In this document: positions 1 to 10,895 of the stretch, one piece after another
How the letters are laid out: the number at the start of each line of letters is the position of its first letter
How positions within the stretch are numbered: position 1 is the stretch's first letter
Program-made: the position numbers and the translations under genes
Notes under the pieces: model-generated
Told to the model about the DNA's origin: nothing
Databases searched by the model: none
The model's input: the letters and a program-made list of their open reading frames with translations, nothing else
Origin: Pelobates cultripes
Lineage: Eukaryota > Chordata > Amphibia > Anura > Pelobatidae
NCBI GenBank assembly: GCA_933207985.1
Contig: OW240916.1
Location: forward strand, 87,364,699-87,428,698
Length of the DNA: 64,000 nt
Reading direction: 5' to 3'

Positions 1-2
1 CA

Positions 3-1542
3 TCTAGACACCTGGTAGATTTTCTTATTTCTGGTTTAACAGAAGGCTTCCACACAGGTATCCTACACATACCAGCTGGAACTCTGGAATGCCCTAACCT
101 ACAATCCGCCCAACACAACCCCACAGTGGTTGACACCCTCATAAACCAAGAAGTGGAGGAGGGCTTTGTATTGGGGCCTTTTAGAACTCCTCCATTCACA
201 GAATGGCGCACCAACCCTATTGGTATTGTCACAGGGAAATCTTCCCAAAAACAGAGACTCATCATTGACTTATCGGCTCCCCACTCATCGGCCAACCCCA
301 GTCTTAATTCCCTCATACCTTCTGAGGAATTCTCTCTGCAATACACCACCATAGATCACGCCATTACAGCTATCATACAAGCAGGGGTTGGAGCCTGGCT
401 CAGTAAGACCGACATTACTAACGCCTTCAAATTACTCCCTATCCACCCCACACTGTGGCACCTGCATGGCATCAAGTGGTCCGGGAACTACTATTTTTTT
501 TCTCCCGGTTAACTTTTGGGTCCAAAAGTAGCCCAGCTATTTTCGACACATTTGCCGAAGCATTATGCTGGTTACTATTGAACATAGCCGGATGCCCTAC
601 AGTATTACATTACTTGGACGATTTCCTACTGGTCGAGGAGAATACTGCACCTCCCACTAGCCTCAAAGCTACCACTAAGCTGTTTGAGCAACTAGGTGTA
701 CCCATCTCCCCAAAGAAAACAGAAGGGCCAGACACGGTTATCACTTTTCTGGGTTTCCAATTAGACTCTGCCACAATGCAAGCAAGCCTACCATACGATA
801 AGATAGAGAATATTCTCACTTACATAAACAACAACCTACAGCTCGGCACTTGCAACCGCAAAGAACTACAGTCCCTGCTGGGGTCACTAAATTTTGCAAT
901 GCGCATCATACATCAAGGCGGCTCCTTTATTTCACGACTATTGCATCTTTTCCCACTTTTTCTACATGACACGCACAGGTTGTCCTTAGATGCCCAAGCT
1001 ACGGCAGATCTAAACATGTGGAAGAGGTTTTAACCACTTGGAATGGTAAAAGTATGTTCCTCCCTCAATTGACTGAATCATCTCCTACCATTTGGTCAGA
1101 TGCGGCATCTACCACTGGTTTTGCAGCAATTTTTGGGAACGAATGGCTTTGGGGCAGCTGGCCTTCAGCAGTTCTGGATTTGGAAGGTTTTTCCACTACC
1201 TCAGCTCTTTTTGAGATCTACCCCATAGTGGCGGCTGCCGTAGCGTGGGGTCATTTATGGGCTAATACGCCAGTGCGTTGTTACTCAGACAACCAGGCAA
1301 CCTGTCACATCATCAACAAAGGTCGTTCCAAATCTCTTACGATTATGAGATTTCTGAGGAAACTCACTTGGTTGGCAGCTTGTCATAATTTCTTCCTATG
1401 TTGTTTCCATGTGCCAGGTATATATAACACAGCTGCTGACAGTTTGTCTCGCTTTAAATTTCAGGAGTTTCATCAAGCACTCCCGTCAGCAGCACCCACA
1501 GCCACCATCACTCCAACATTTCAACAACTCATACTGGACTAG
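3..1542 (+). pseudogene. Ngaro reverse transcriptase-RNase H, frameshifted
   Basis: This is the polymerase that copies element RNA to DNA. The frame is open from the window edge to 512. It shows the RT palm motif with KTDITNAF near 405-430, then continues in another frame with YLDD, the catalytic metal-binding motif, at 611-622, and LGFQLD near 750. A third frame carries the RNase H start, with IWSDAASTTGFAA near 1090-1125 and its first catalytic Asp at 1099-1101. The first frame change falls at a T8 tract near 490-502, the second near 1018-1035 at a short T run. Both look like one-base indels. It ends nine bases before the recombinase ATG. The N-terminus and any gag domain are outside the window. 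Confidence 0.88.
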
Positions 1543-1550
1543 ACGTCATC

Positions 1551-2480
1551 ATGCAGCATAGCAGGACATTGTCTCAGTTGGCACTTTCACACAATACAAA
1601 CAAAACATACAGCAGGGCTTTCACACTATTCAAACAATTCCTTCTGGAACATAACATCATACAACCGTTTGTTATGACATCTTTTTTGGGGTTTGCTTCC
1701 TTTTGCCACCTTAAACTCAAAATGTCATACAACACCATCAAACTCTATCTCACTGGCATTCAACACCACATGCTCATCTTACACCCAAATAACAACAGTT
1801 TCATGGCCTCTCACCAAATTAAGACCATACTCAGAGGTATTAAAAAATCAGAACCCACACATTTGGCCCAGAGGCTACCCATAGATAACCATATCTTCAA
1901 AGCATTATCTAACCTACTCGACCTAAAACCGTTTGACACTAATACGAATTCTATCATCAAAACAGCTATATACATCGCTTTCTATGGATTTCTACGACCC
2001 AGAGAATTCACTACGACCTCCACGACCCAAACCACTCCATTCCTCCTCTATTCCCACTTGACAAAACATATGGATCATTACATCCTGTCTTTACCTCACT
2101 CCAAAACCAGCCAGCACATACCTGTAAACATTCCGTACTATCCCACGCACAACAGATGGTGTCCCGTCAAGGTTCTTGATGCCTACATACAGCACCATCA
2201 CTTACTGCCCTCGCAACCGTTATTACAACTACAAGGTGCAGTACTCACCACTACAACCTTCATGACCTACGTCAGGTCCTTGCTCACACAACTGGGCCTC
2301 AACGCAAACAATTACTCAGGACACTCCTTTCGTATAGGAGCCGCGTCCACAGCCTCCAGTTTCAACATCCCAACTCATATTATCAAAACACTGGGGCGCT
2401 GGAAGTCATCCGCTTACTCACGGTACATACCGAACCCAGTACAAGAATTAAGGGATGCTTTCATAAAAATGTCTGGTTGA
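1551..2480 (+). CDS. Tyrosine recombinase (Ngaro/DIRS integrase)
   Basis: The frame is open for 309 residues. In this family the enzyme inserts a circular DNA intermediate by site-specific recombination. The N-terminal half has the helical core-binding fold pattern. The catalytic half shows Arg in FYGFLRPREFT near residue 151, the H-x-x-R box in GHSFRIG (His258, Arg261), a Trp at 284 in GRWKS where many relatives have His or Trp, and the probable nucleophile Tyr292 in SRYI (Tyr289 is a less likely alternative from spacing). The ATG at 1551 follows the RNase H stop closely, consistent with a separate third ORF as in Ngaro. No stop or frameshift is visible, unlike the upstream polymerase. I see no promoter of its own. 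Confidence 0.9.
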   Translation: MQHSRTLSQLALSHNTNKTYSRAFTLFKQFLLEHNIIQPFVMTSFLGFASFCHLKLKMSYNTIKLYLTGIQHHMLILHPNNNSFMASHQIKTILRGIKKSEPTHLAQRLPIDNHIFKALSNLLDLKPFDTNTNSIIKTAIYIAFYGFLRPREFTTTSTTQTTPFLLYSHLTKHMDHYILSLPHSKTSQHIPVNIPYYPTHNRWCPVKVLDAYIQHHHLLPSQPLLQLQGAVLTTTTFMTYVRSLLTQLGLNANNYSGHSFRIGAASTASSFNIPTHIIKTLGRWKSSAYSRYIPNPVQELRDAFIKMSG

Positions 2481-2530
2481 TAAATGTATATGTATTGGTT
2501 GTCTGTTAATAAATTTGATTACTTAATTTT

Positions 2531-2654
2531 GCCCTCTTCTTTCTCAGGCCTACCTCATCGTAGGTTTCGGCACACCACAACCGACTTGCTCCTTTTATCA
2601 TCCTACGCTTATTCGTGGTATTTCACACTGTACTATCTTAAGCACCTAACACAA
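2531..2654 (+). repeat. Ngaro split direct repeat B1
   Basis: This 124-bp segment recurs at 2823-2946 with one mismatch (A at 2562, C at 2854). In Ngaro elements the two B copies flank A2 and serve to regenerate full ends from a circular intermediate. Confidence 0.88.
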
Positions 2655-2822
2655 GTATTAAGGCAATTTGCCTGCATTTGTGGGAGGTGCTGGTTTGCTA
2701 CCCCTAGCCTACTTAAGGCACTCCCCTTGCCTGGCTCCTTACCGTTCGAGGTCAGCATTGAATGACCCTCCCACCACACCACTTTTAATATTTATTTCCT
2801 TTCTATTTCTTTTCCTGGGTGG
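2655..2822 (+). repeat. Ngaro A2 segment between the B repeats
   Basis: 168 bp lie between the two B copies. By family architecture this should match the A1 terminus at the left end of the element, which is outside the window, so the identity is inferred from position only. Confidence 0.6.
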
Positions 2823-2942
2823 GCCCTCTTCTTTCTCAGGCCTACCTCATCGTCGGTTTCGGCACACCACAACCGACTTGCTCCTTTTATCATCCTACGC
2901 TTATTCGTGGTATTTCACACTGTACTATCTTAAGCACCTAAC

Positions 2943-2946
<4 letters not shown>
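2823..2946 (+). repeat. Ngaro split direct repeat B2 (right end)
   Basis: Second copy of the 124-bp repeat seen at 2531-2654, 123 of 124 bases identical. It ends directly at a microsatellite, which fixes the right boundary of the element. Confidence 0.88.
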
Positions 2947-2977
<31 letters not shown>

Positions 2978-2992
2978 CACACATATATAAAT
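2947..2992. repeat. AT-rich microsatellite
   Basis: A run of alternating AT drifting to ACAT units directly abuts the Ngaro right end. Confidence 0.9.
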
Positions 2993-3035
2993 TTAACTCA
3001 TAACAGGTAATAAATATTGTTAACCATGACAGGAA

Positions 3036-4060
3036 CATTATGTAAAAGATTTTAGATTGAATGAAGATTTGACTGAGTCCCTAAGTTTATTCCATAATTG
3101 CGGTGCGCTATAGGAAAATGAGGATTGAGACACTTTGTTTTTGTATTGCGGTATGCTAAATAAAGTGCTGGTACTGGATAGGAGGTTATAGGATGTGGGA
3201 ACAGCTTGGGAGAAGAGCATTCTACTCAGGTAGAGTTGGAGCTTCCAAGAAAAGCTCTTATGCACAAGGCTAGAAAGATGAAGAGTGCGTCGGGATTCCA
3301 GCCAGTTTAGCTCTTTTAACTTGTCACAATGGTGGGTAAAGAAATTGCATCCTAGTACAAAGTGGAATTATATAACATATTAAGTTATTAAGGTGGGTTT
3401 GTGATGCAGGTGCATACACTATCCCCAATCATGGCCGGCATTAGCATTTGTTGCATTAGCATCTGTTTCCTTACTATAGGGCTTAGGCAGGATTTGTTTC
3501 TGTACAGGGCACCTAGTTTTGGGTAAAGTTTTGAATAGATTTTTTCAATGTGAAGGCCAAATGATAGATTGTGGGCTAGCAACATGCCTGGATATTTGAA
3601 AGAACAGACTAATGTCAGTGTGCTATTTAAATTTGTTCTGATACATAGTTATTGATTTTGTAGTTTACATAATTTAGGTACAGTTCCAAAGATCATTGCA
3701 ACAGTTTTGTCAGTGTTTAGGAAGAGTTTGTTAACCACTATCCACTTTTCAACCTCTGTGAATTGGTTTTGGAGCACAGCCTTAAGCTGCCGTAGATTGG
3801 ATTTACTAGTGTTGATTACAGTGTCCTCTGCATACTTGTGTACAGTTGAGGATTTGCAGACGTTAGGCAGATCATTTATAAATAATGTGAATAGCAGGGG
3901 GGGCAAGTATGGAGCCTTGGGGAATGCCACATGTTTATTCCTAAATAAGTGAACTTGCCCAATTTGGTCCAACAGAAAGAATAGTCCCTTTTCAGGTCCA
4001 TAATTGATTTTATACTCAAATTTAGTGGAAGCCCAAATGATTTTCAATATTCAATCTGTA
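3036..4060 (-). pseudogene. LINE reverse transcriptase fragment, L2/CR1 group
   Basis: Read on the minus strand, a block at 3649-4047 shows APLLFTLFIND-like sequence (here PPLLFTLFINDLP) followed by KYAEDTVI, the usual YADD catalytic box with Asp changed to Glu. Then at 3388-3585 comes LGALYRNKSCL, and at 3038-3265 the C-terminal APQLWNKLRDSV motif typical of L2/CR1/Rex1-group polymerases. The pieces sit in different frames with stops between them. The 5' half (endonuclease) is missing, as expected for a truncated LINE. The exact clade cannot be settled by eye. Confidence 0.72.
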
Positions 4061-4259
4061 TATTGAGAATAAGCTATATTGATGTACTTCTATCATAAGT
4101 TCTCCAAATAATTTTTTAAGGGTCTGACAGAGTGAGAGTCAATATGCCATCTTCGTACATATTTAGTTTAGCTGAACCTCTTGTTTTAAAGAAGCCTGAT
4201 AAGGACTTCTTTTCCCTAACAGAGGTCACAAAGATCTCCATAGACATGATTGATATATA
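4061..4259 (-). pseudogene. L1-type RT fragment, distal half of a split copy
   Basis: On the minus strand the sequence resembles the L1 RT stretch around the DD box and TLSDPLKN. It continues the L1 frame that is cut by the Tc1 element at 4260-5834. It is heavily mutated and its boundary with the neighbouring L2/CR1-group fragment is approximate. Confidence 0.5.
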
Positions 4260-5834
4260 CACCCAGTTCCAAATTATTATGCAAATTCTAATTAAGTGTC
4301 ACAAAGATTAAATATATTGTTTTTCAGTTTAACTCATGGATGGCATTATGTCTCAGGGCTCTTTTGATCACTGAAAACAATCTCGGACACCTGTGATAAT
4401 TAGATTGCCAGGTGAGCCCAATTTAAGGAAAAACTACTAAAGGAGGGTTTTCCACATTATTAAGCAGAGCACCATTTTCATTCAATATGGGGAAGAAAAA
4501 GGATCTCTCTGCTGCCGAAAAGAGTGAAATAGTTCAATGCCTTGGACGAGTTATGAAAACATTAGATATTTCCCAAAAACGTAAGCGTGATCATCGCACT
4601 ATTAAGAGATTTGTGGCTGATTCAGAGCACAGACGGGTTTGTGCACATAAAGGCACATTGAGGAAGATTTCTGCCAGATCCATGCATCGGATCAAGAGAG
4701 CAGCTGCGAAAATACCATTACAAAGCAGCAAACAGATATTTGAAGCTGCTGGTGCTTCTGGAGTCCCACTGACATCAAGGTGTAGAGTCCTCCAGAGTCT
4801 TGCAACTGTGCATAAACCTTTTATTCGGCCACCACTAACCAATGCTCACAAGCAGAAATGGCTGCATTGGGCAGAAAAATACATGAAGACTAATTTTCAA
4901 ACAGTCCTGTTCACTGATGAGTGCCGTGTAACCCTGGATGGTCCAGATGGATGGAGTAGTGGATGGTTGGTGAATGGCCACCCTGTTCTAATAAGGCTTG
5001 CGACGTCAGCAAGGCGGTGGTGGAGTCATGTTTTGGGCTAGAATCATGGGAAGAGAGCTGGTCGGCCCCTTTAGGGTCCCCGAAGGTGTAAAGATGACCT
5101 CTGCAAAGTATGTGGAGTTTCTGACTGACCACTTTCTTCCCTGGTACAGAAGGAAGAACTATGCTTTCCGTAATAAAATCATCTTCATGCATGACAATGC
5201 ACCATTTCATGCTGCAAAGAATACCTCTGCATCAACGGCTGCTATGGGGATAAAAGAAGAGGAAGTCATGATGTGGCCTCCATCCTCCCCTGACCTCAAT
5301 CCTATTGAGAACCTTTGGAGCATGCTCAAGCAAAAGAGCTATGAGGGTTTACATCCAAACAGCAGCTCTGGGAGGCTATTCTGACATCTTGCAAACAAAT
5401 TTAAGCAGAAACTGTCCAAAAACTCACACGTTCAATGGATGCAAGACTTGTGAAGCTGCTATCAAATAAGTGGTCCTATGTTAAAATGTAACGTGACCTG
5501 TTAAAATGTTTGAAAAGTTTAAATGTTGTTATAAGTTTGATTGAAATAGCTTTTGATTTCAGTAAATATGCTGCAAACACAACAAATGACAATTTTCAGT
5601 TCTTTACAACCTATAAAGTGTTTTGAAACTTACTGTGCGTAATAATTTGGAACAGTGCATTGTAAGTTTTTTATGTTTAAAAAAGAATACTGCTATCATT
5701 AGGATGTTTGTTAAATACAATTTGAATTGTACTCTTAATAGTTGATAACATGAGAATTATGCTGACTGTTATTTACATCAATTATTTAGGTAACTGAGAA
5801 AAATATAATTTGCATAATAATTTAGAACAGGGTG
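4260..5834 (+). mobile_element. Tc1/mariner element with DD37E-like transposase
   Basis: Both ends are visible. The left terminus starts CACCCAGTTCCAAATTATTA and the right terminus is its inverted near-copy ending TTTAGAACAGGGTG. TA dinucleotides at 4258-4259 and 5835-5836 are the target-site duplication. The 1,575-bp length is normal for Tc1. The element interrupts a minus-strand L1 fragment exactly after a coding motif (ISNGTR). The inverted terminal motif recurs internally near 5640. Confidence 0.9.
4487..5491 (+). pseudogene. Tc1-like transposase, DD37E spacing, frameshifted
   Basis: Cut-and-paste transposase. The N-terminal part has a helix-turn-helix region starting MGKKKDLSAAEKSEIVQ. 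The catalytic triad is visible as Asp in LFTDECRV (near 4910), Asp in FMHDNAPFH (near 5190) and Glu in PDLNPIENLW (near 5310). I count 37 residues between the second Asp and the Glu, against 34 in the other Tc1 element at 34330. One frameshift falls near 4990-5000 and another near 5350-5385; the C-terminus then reads in a third frame to the TAA at 5489-5491, with an extra stop near 5400. The copy is dead. Start chosen at 4487 because the family begins with this motif. Confidence 0.85.
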
Positions 5835-5836
5835 TA

Positions 5837-6480
5837 GAAGGGATGACAAGGGGCATCCCTATCTGGTTCCGTTTGAAATTGGGAACCATTTTGGATATAA
5901 AACAAGCTTGTTACTATCGCTGTGGACGCTGTAGAATAAAGCAACATTATTTCGTCCTCTATTCTGCCCTCCAGTTCAAGGGCTCTAAGGCCCCCTCAAA
6001 AATTTTGAATCGACCTGATCAAAAGCCAAGATTATAAATAGGGGAATTCTATTTTTATTGACCCTAACCAAAAAAAACATTTTTTTCTTATATTATGGTT
6101 TGGGCACCATCTCAAAACAAAACCTACTTGGTTCAGGTTGATTAAAAATTGAATAATAACTTCATTTTAGAGGCTAAAACCACAGAATATAATTTCATAT
6201 CTGAATTTAAGAAAGAAATAGTTCTATAAATATGGGTCCTCATAGGATCCTTATTATTCTTTGGAACTGGTACGATACCTTTTAAAATTATGATTGTATC
6301 AAGGCCTTAGAAATCATGTAATTGAAGATATCTGTTAGATGGCCAGATAATTCAGTTTTAAATGCAAGATAAGACAAATTATTAAACCAATCTCCTCTTT
6401 AAAAAGAGAGTTCAATAAATCCAACTTTCACAATAGTGAACTTATTTTGATTCAGATTGTGGGGAAATAGAACGTTTAGA
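5837..6480 (-). pseudogene. L1-type RT fragment, proximal half of a split copy
   Basis: On the minus strand directly next to the Tc1 right end the sequence reads ISNGTR, a stop, then GCPLS, the conserved L1 RT box NGTRQGCPLSP with Gln changed to stop. The stretch beyond about 6060 is AT-rich and only weakly L1-like, so the far boundary is uncertain. Together with 4061-4259 it is one old copy split by the Tc1 insertion. Confidence 0.55.
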
Positions 6481-6489
6481 CATTAACCA

Positions 6490-6995
6490 TCTGTCAATGT
6501 GTCCAACTAGAAAAGAACACAAGGTCTTAACTTTGCTTGTATAGTGAAAAAAACTATTTAACTAGCGGACAAGGCTGGGAATGTAGTGATTATGGAAAAT
6601 TGTAAATATGTTGAAATGGTCCATAAAGTACTTGATTATCAAGACACCTACAAAATACTTAATTCTGACCCAGCAGGTAACTTTCTGTGCGGATACACAA
6701 GTATACTGGATGATGGACTTACTGGAGGGTTGCCTTCTAGAGATTAAGAGGAATTTATTTTCAATAAGTACCCCAGAATTGCAACCTACTACTGTTTTCC
6801 CATATTATTTCTAATAATTTGACACAGAATGGGAGTATCTATGTGGATTAAATATTCAGACCATTTGTTGAATCCCTTACGTCCTATATACAAGATACCA
6901 AACAAGCGCTGGCCACTTTGTCAGGTATACAGTCAGTGGGACTCTGTAGCCTTAAGAGTCTTAATACTTCTCCATTCAACGTGAAAAGGATTATA
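6490..6995 (+). pseudogene. Penelope-like element RT fragment
   Basis: Across frames the plus strand reads ADKAGNVVIMEN (near 6570-6600), DTYKILNSDPAGNF (near 6640-6690), then FNKYPRIATYYC and VESLTSYIQDTKQAL (to about 6930). These match the N-terminal RT blocks of Penelope-like elements, where a K-A-D-K-G-G-x-V-V signature precedes LPKIHK. Several stops and frameshifts interrupt it and the polymerase core and GIY-YIG endonuclease are absent. Family placement rests on motif memory only. Confidence 0.6.
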
Positions 6996-8690
6996 ACATA
7001 AACATTTTTTCTCAATAAAAAGGGAAACAACTTCACAGAACACAACCGTTTTATATCAGTCACACCCACCTGGGGTTTTGCAGTGGTGACAGAACCCAAT
7101 TGCAGTGGAACAGCACTCCCTTACAATCACGACCCTCAGGAGCATCCGGAAGTGGGTACAGGGTCCTGAATAGTTTGTGGTGGCATGGAGTCCTTTATTG
7201 GGAAGAAGCCAAGCAGGTTATCAAAGAAGGGGTGAATCAGTAGACGTAGTCAGACAATCCAGAGTCAGGTCAGGCAGCAGGCAAGTGTAGTCGATCAGGA
7301 ATCCAAGGATCATGAACCAAGAAGGCAAACATGGAATCAGGACAATAGGCTAGGATAAAGGAGCAAGGAAAATAAACAAGCAGGGTTTAAATAGGGAGAC
7401 AGAGCCACCTGATCAGCCACCTCCCTCCAGCAGGCGGAGAAAGCAGGGTCTATAAAAGGAGGTCAGGGACTCAGCGCCATCTTGACTTTCCTCATCAGTC
7501 CTACAACTCCTCCCCTCGCCCGGAACGCCGAGTCCGCGTGGCGGCTGCCATCTTGCCGCGATGGCATGCTCACTGTGGACCTCGGCAGTAAAAGGGAACC
7601 TGTCTAAATTAATGATTAGGGATTTTTGACCACTATTATATTTGACAAAACAGCCTCTAACAGTCTCCAATGGTGGGACAGTTATCAACATGAACCCCCT
7701 TAAATGTAGTATAAAAATATGGCAGTACCTCAGTGTGCCGAGAAACTGCAGTAACACTGAAGACTTTAATCTAAAAGCATCCCTATTGAGACATCAATTT
7801 TGGGAAAAAGGCTCTCAATAAAAACATTTTTTAAAAACCTGCGTCTTACGCCACAATGCGAATCAAACCATTTATTTTATTTCACTTTAAGGGTACTTTG
7901 TAACGGTGGAGTCACTATTGGGGTCTAATTAGTAATCAGACTTTGCAAGATATGTGACTTCTATCGATTGTGTGGCAAAAGGAAGGTAAGTCAGTCTATT
8001 ATCAAACATATTTGAGTCTGTTTAGGGAAATGTGGTTATTTGAATCAGTACTCTAGTTCCCCCCTTGCTGTTTGTTTCCATCATTCATTTTATCTGCTAC
8101 CATCTTCTGAGACTGATTCCATTTGGCTCACTCTCTGTGTTGGCAATATACATTTACAAGGACTAATTATATTCCACTCAGTGCTCTTTTGCTTTCCCTA
8201 ATTTTTTCTACTGATCCAATTAAGGACTAGATTGCCACTGTGTCTTTGATAATAGTGTGAAATTATATATCTCTCTACTTAGCTATCTGTCAGTGGCATT
8301 TAAAACAACTTTTTTTTAGTGGGGGATTACCATTGTGTCAACTGATCCTAGTGTTAGACTAGATTACCAATTTAGCTGTATAGAGAAACAATTTTTGGAA
8401 TGAGTGCGCTGTTCAGTAAGCATGAGCAGAACAAGTTTATCCTGCCTAGCTACTGACAGACTGACACTCACACAAATTTTCAGTGGTAGATAACATGCAT
8501 CATTTATCCTGGTATGAGACAGATGGTTATGGTTAGCAAAGAGTCCTTGAGCTAGCCACTGCCACCTATAACAGTATTTAATTTATTTATTCTTTTTTGT
8601 TAAGTGGTTGTGGAAAAGAAAATTAATTTTCTTTTCTTTTTTGGAGTGTGTGCTGTGCAAGTGTGCATTCCCATTTGGAAATAGTCCAAA
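6996..8690. other. No gene seen; unclassified repeat-like DNA
   Basis: No supportable coding region. The part 7090-7560 is moderately GC-rich with short CAGG/AAGG motifs similar in style to 46020-46240, suggesting a shared interspersed repeat, but I cannot name it. 7560-8690 is AT-rich with no clear structure. Confidence 0.4.
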
Positions 8691-8720
8691 TTGATAAAGC
8701 CTCTACGGCGAAACGCGTTA
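8691..8720 (+). ncRNA. Degenerate hammerhead ribozyme-like motif
   Basis: The string TTGATAAAGCC, five loop bases, GGCGAAACGCG matches the hammerhead core C-U-G-A-N-G-A, short stem II, G-A-A-A-C. Stem II (GCC/GGC) pairs. The first C and the G of the CUGANGA box are changed, so cleavage is unlikely. Hammerhead motifs of this small type are known in Penelope-like elements, and a Penelope RT relic lies 1.7 kb upstream. Confidence 0.45.
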
Positions 8721-9299
8721 TTGGTTTTAATATATTGTATTAATAAATTATTTCACATATATTACCTTTTTATATTACTTTTATCCTTATTTATTGTTCC
8801 TGGCATATCCTAAGGTGGGGATCATACCACCCATGCGAATAATAGAGTGCAGAAAGACCTGCACTCTACTTGTGAGTATATTTAATTTATTTTAAATCCT
8901 TTTTTCTAACTACCTCACCAGAGAGCACTATTGGCTGTTTTTATTTTTTTTCCTGAGAATTGGACACCAGCACTCTCCAGGAGGACAAGCACCCCCATAA
9001 GCGGAGGGTTATCCGCCGTATGCCCATCATACTAGAGCTGGTCCTAGCTCATGGAAATGTGAGTGTGTAATTTATATTTTAATTTCACGATTACTTATTT
9101 GTACACTCTGCACGATTGGCTCTTTCCCATTGTGTCTTTCATATCGTGAGACGGACGACTATTACCAAAGAAGACACCACATCAGTTGAGATACCATCCA
9201 TTATTGGGACTCTTTTATAGAACATTTTATTACTATTTTATTTGTACCTAATTTACTTGTTTAATTTACCCCTTTTGGCGCAGCCTTTTCTTTGTTTTT
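8721..9299. other. Probable Penelope-like noncoding flank
   Basis: AT-rich sequence following the hammerhead-like motif, with phrases of the kind found next to such motifs in amphibian Penelope copies. No ORF. Assignment is inference from position. Confidence 0.35.
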
Positions 9300-9735
9300 G
9301 TGATTACACCAAACACCACCCCACAAATCCACGCCCATTAAACCAAGTGTTCGGGCCATAAGTAGGACGTTTTGAAGTAGGAACATGAAATGGAGCAGCC
9401 CATAGGCAAGCCAAATAAGCCCCGTCGAAACATGTAACCTAATAGATGGTGAGATTCCAGATGGATCGTCAGTAATCAAAAAGCCGACTCAACACCAGCC
9501 TTCGCCATGAATGCCCCGCGTCCTGCCTTCCGAACCAACTCAACCGCTTGGTCAAGTGATGCATAGGAGAAAGAACACAGGGCTGCATCGATGTCGTCAT
9601 TCACCAAAGAACCTTTCGGATATGGCATATGATGGATTAGGTGGAACTTACCCAGTTCTTTCTTAAGCACCACACCCAAAGGTGAAGTCCGTAAGTCTGC
9701 CAACAAAGGTTGTGAGAACGGCCCGCCATCCTACT
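9300..9735 (-). pseudogene. DIRS-type reverse transcriptase fragment
   Basis: On the minus strand 9476-9706 reads LRTSPLGVVLKKELGKFHLI, YPKGSLVNDDID, and AFMAKAGVESAF, the RT N-terminal blocks of DIRS/Ngaro elements (usual K-x-DI-x-x-AF here AGVESAF, so the first catalytic Asp is lost). A frameshift follows and LPMGCSISCSYF appears in another frame near 9370-9400. About 435 bp survive. It is a different subfamily from the Ngaro copy at 1-2946. Confidence 0.7.
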
Positions 9736-10427
9736 TTTTATATTTTAATACGGGTATTTTAGCCTGATTTTTTTTATAGAAAGGGGAGATTAAGAATCCT
9801 TTCAATCCATGCATCTGTGTTGTAAAATGTCCCCTAGTTTGCATCACTACTGTATTATAGTATTGATGTAACGATACACAATTTTATAATGTTGATATTT
9901 GTCATTATTTTTACAGTCTTTTAAAACTGATGGCTTCATAAAATGCAAATTAGGAAAACGTAACATAAGATGAAAAAAAAAAGAAAAAAAAGAAAACATG
10001 GACCAAGCAAACAGATAAGGTATACTTAATGCACAGTGTCTATGGAAACCAGTATGCTGGGTGTACTAATAAACTTCTCAAATGTCAGACTTGTCAGTAC
10101 ATTTTCTCTAATAAAGCCTATTTTGGTAGTCTCTAATAAAGCCTATTTTGGTAGAATTGCTTAGTATTCAAATAAAGCTAATTTAGTTTGAGATTTGAAA
10201 AAACAAAACATATCTAATCAGACAATCTTAACATCTCCATGAATTGATGGAGGATGATTTGTTTAATTGTGAGATGTGTATAATATTTGATGATTATTAT
10301 GTGTGCAAACATATCTCTATAAGTGTGGGCATGAACATTGGAGCATTTCCTTTGCACATTTAGATAAACTAATGAGGGAACAGCTGTGAATGTATATCAG
10401 CCTATATTAACTTTGTAACTGCTTCAC
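9736..10427. other. AT-rich DNA, no gene seen
   Basis: Contains a short tandem duplication of CTCTAATAAAGCCTATTTTG at about 10107-10158. Nothing else identifiable. Confidence 0.4.
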
Positions 10428-10431
10428 TTAA

Positions 10432-10895
10432 AGGACCAATATAGGCACCCAGACCACTTCAGCTCAATGAAGTGGTCTGGGTGTTAGGTCCATCTACGGT
10501 TAACCCTGAAGCTGTAAACATAGCAGTTTCGGAGAAACTGCTTTGTTTACATTAGGGTTAATCAAGCCTCTAGTGGCTGACTCATTGACAGCCGCTAGAG
10601 GTGCTTCCATGCTTCTCACTGTGATTTTCACAGTGAGAAGACGCCAACATCCATAGTAAAGCATTGATAAATGCTTTCCTATTGGCTGATTGAATGCACG
10701 CGAGGCATTCGGCGGATGACGGCGGAAGAGGGAGGAGAGTCCCCAGCGCCGAAGGAGCCCGGCGCTGGAGAAAGGTAAGAGTTTAACCCCTTCCTCCCCT
10801 TCAGCCCGGTGGAGGGGGCCATGAGGGTGGGGGAGGCCTATTAACTATACAGTGCCAGGAAAACAAGTTTGTTTTCCTGGCACTACGGTGGTCCT
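10432..10895. mobile_element. T2/Kolobok-type MITE with TTAA target duplication
   Basis: 464-bp noncoding element bounded by TTAA at 10428-10431 and 10896-10899, with inverted ends AGGACCA and TGGTCCT. TTAA duplication plus TTAAAGG-type ends is the signature of the T2-MITE/Kolobok group described in Xenopus. Internal hairpins are visible, for example CCCAGACCACTTC pairing with GAAGTGGTCTGGG, and ACTGTG/CACAGT arms near 10620. No transposase, so it depends on one elsewhere. Confidence 0.75.

Larger units (their letters stand above)
1..2946 (+). mobile_element. Ngaro-type DIRS retrotransposon, 3' part
   Basis: The order reverse transcriptase, RNase H, tyrosine recombinase, then a B1-A2-B2 block of direct repeats is the Ngaro layout within the DIRS order. 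These elements integrate with a tyrosine recombinase instead of a DDE integrase. The left end (A1 repeat and gag) lies before the window. The right end is placed at 2946, where the second B repeat stops and an AT microsatellite begins. Two frameshifts break the RT/RNase H frame, so this copy is not autonomous. Confidence 0.85.

Noticed and set aside
2484..3003. Two overlapping frames sharing a peptide (93 and 111 codons)
   Set aside because: They arise from the two copies of the Ngaro B repeat in the noncoding right end.
9410..9440. GCCCCGTCGAAACATG resembling a hammerhead core
   Set aside because: It lies in the DIRS RT coding relic read from the other strand, and there is no CUGANGA box or stem II.
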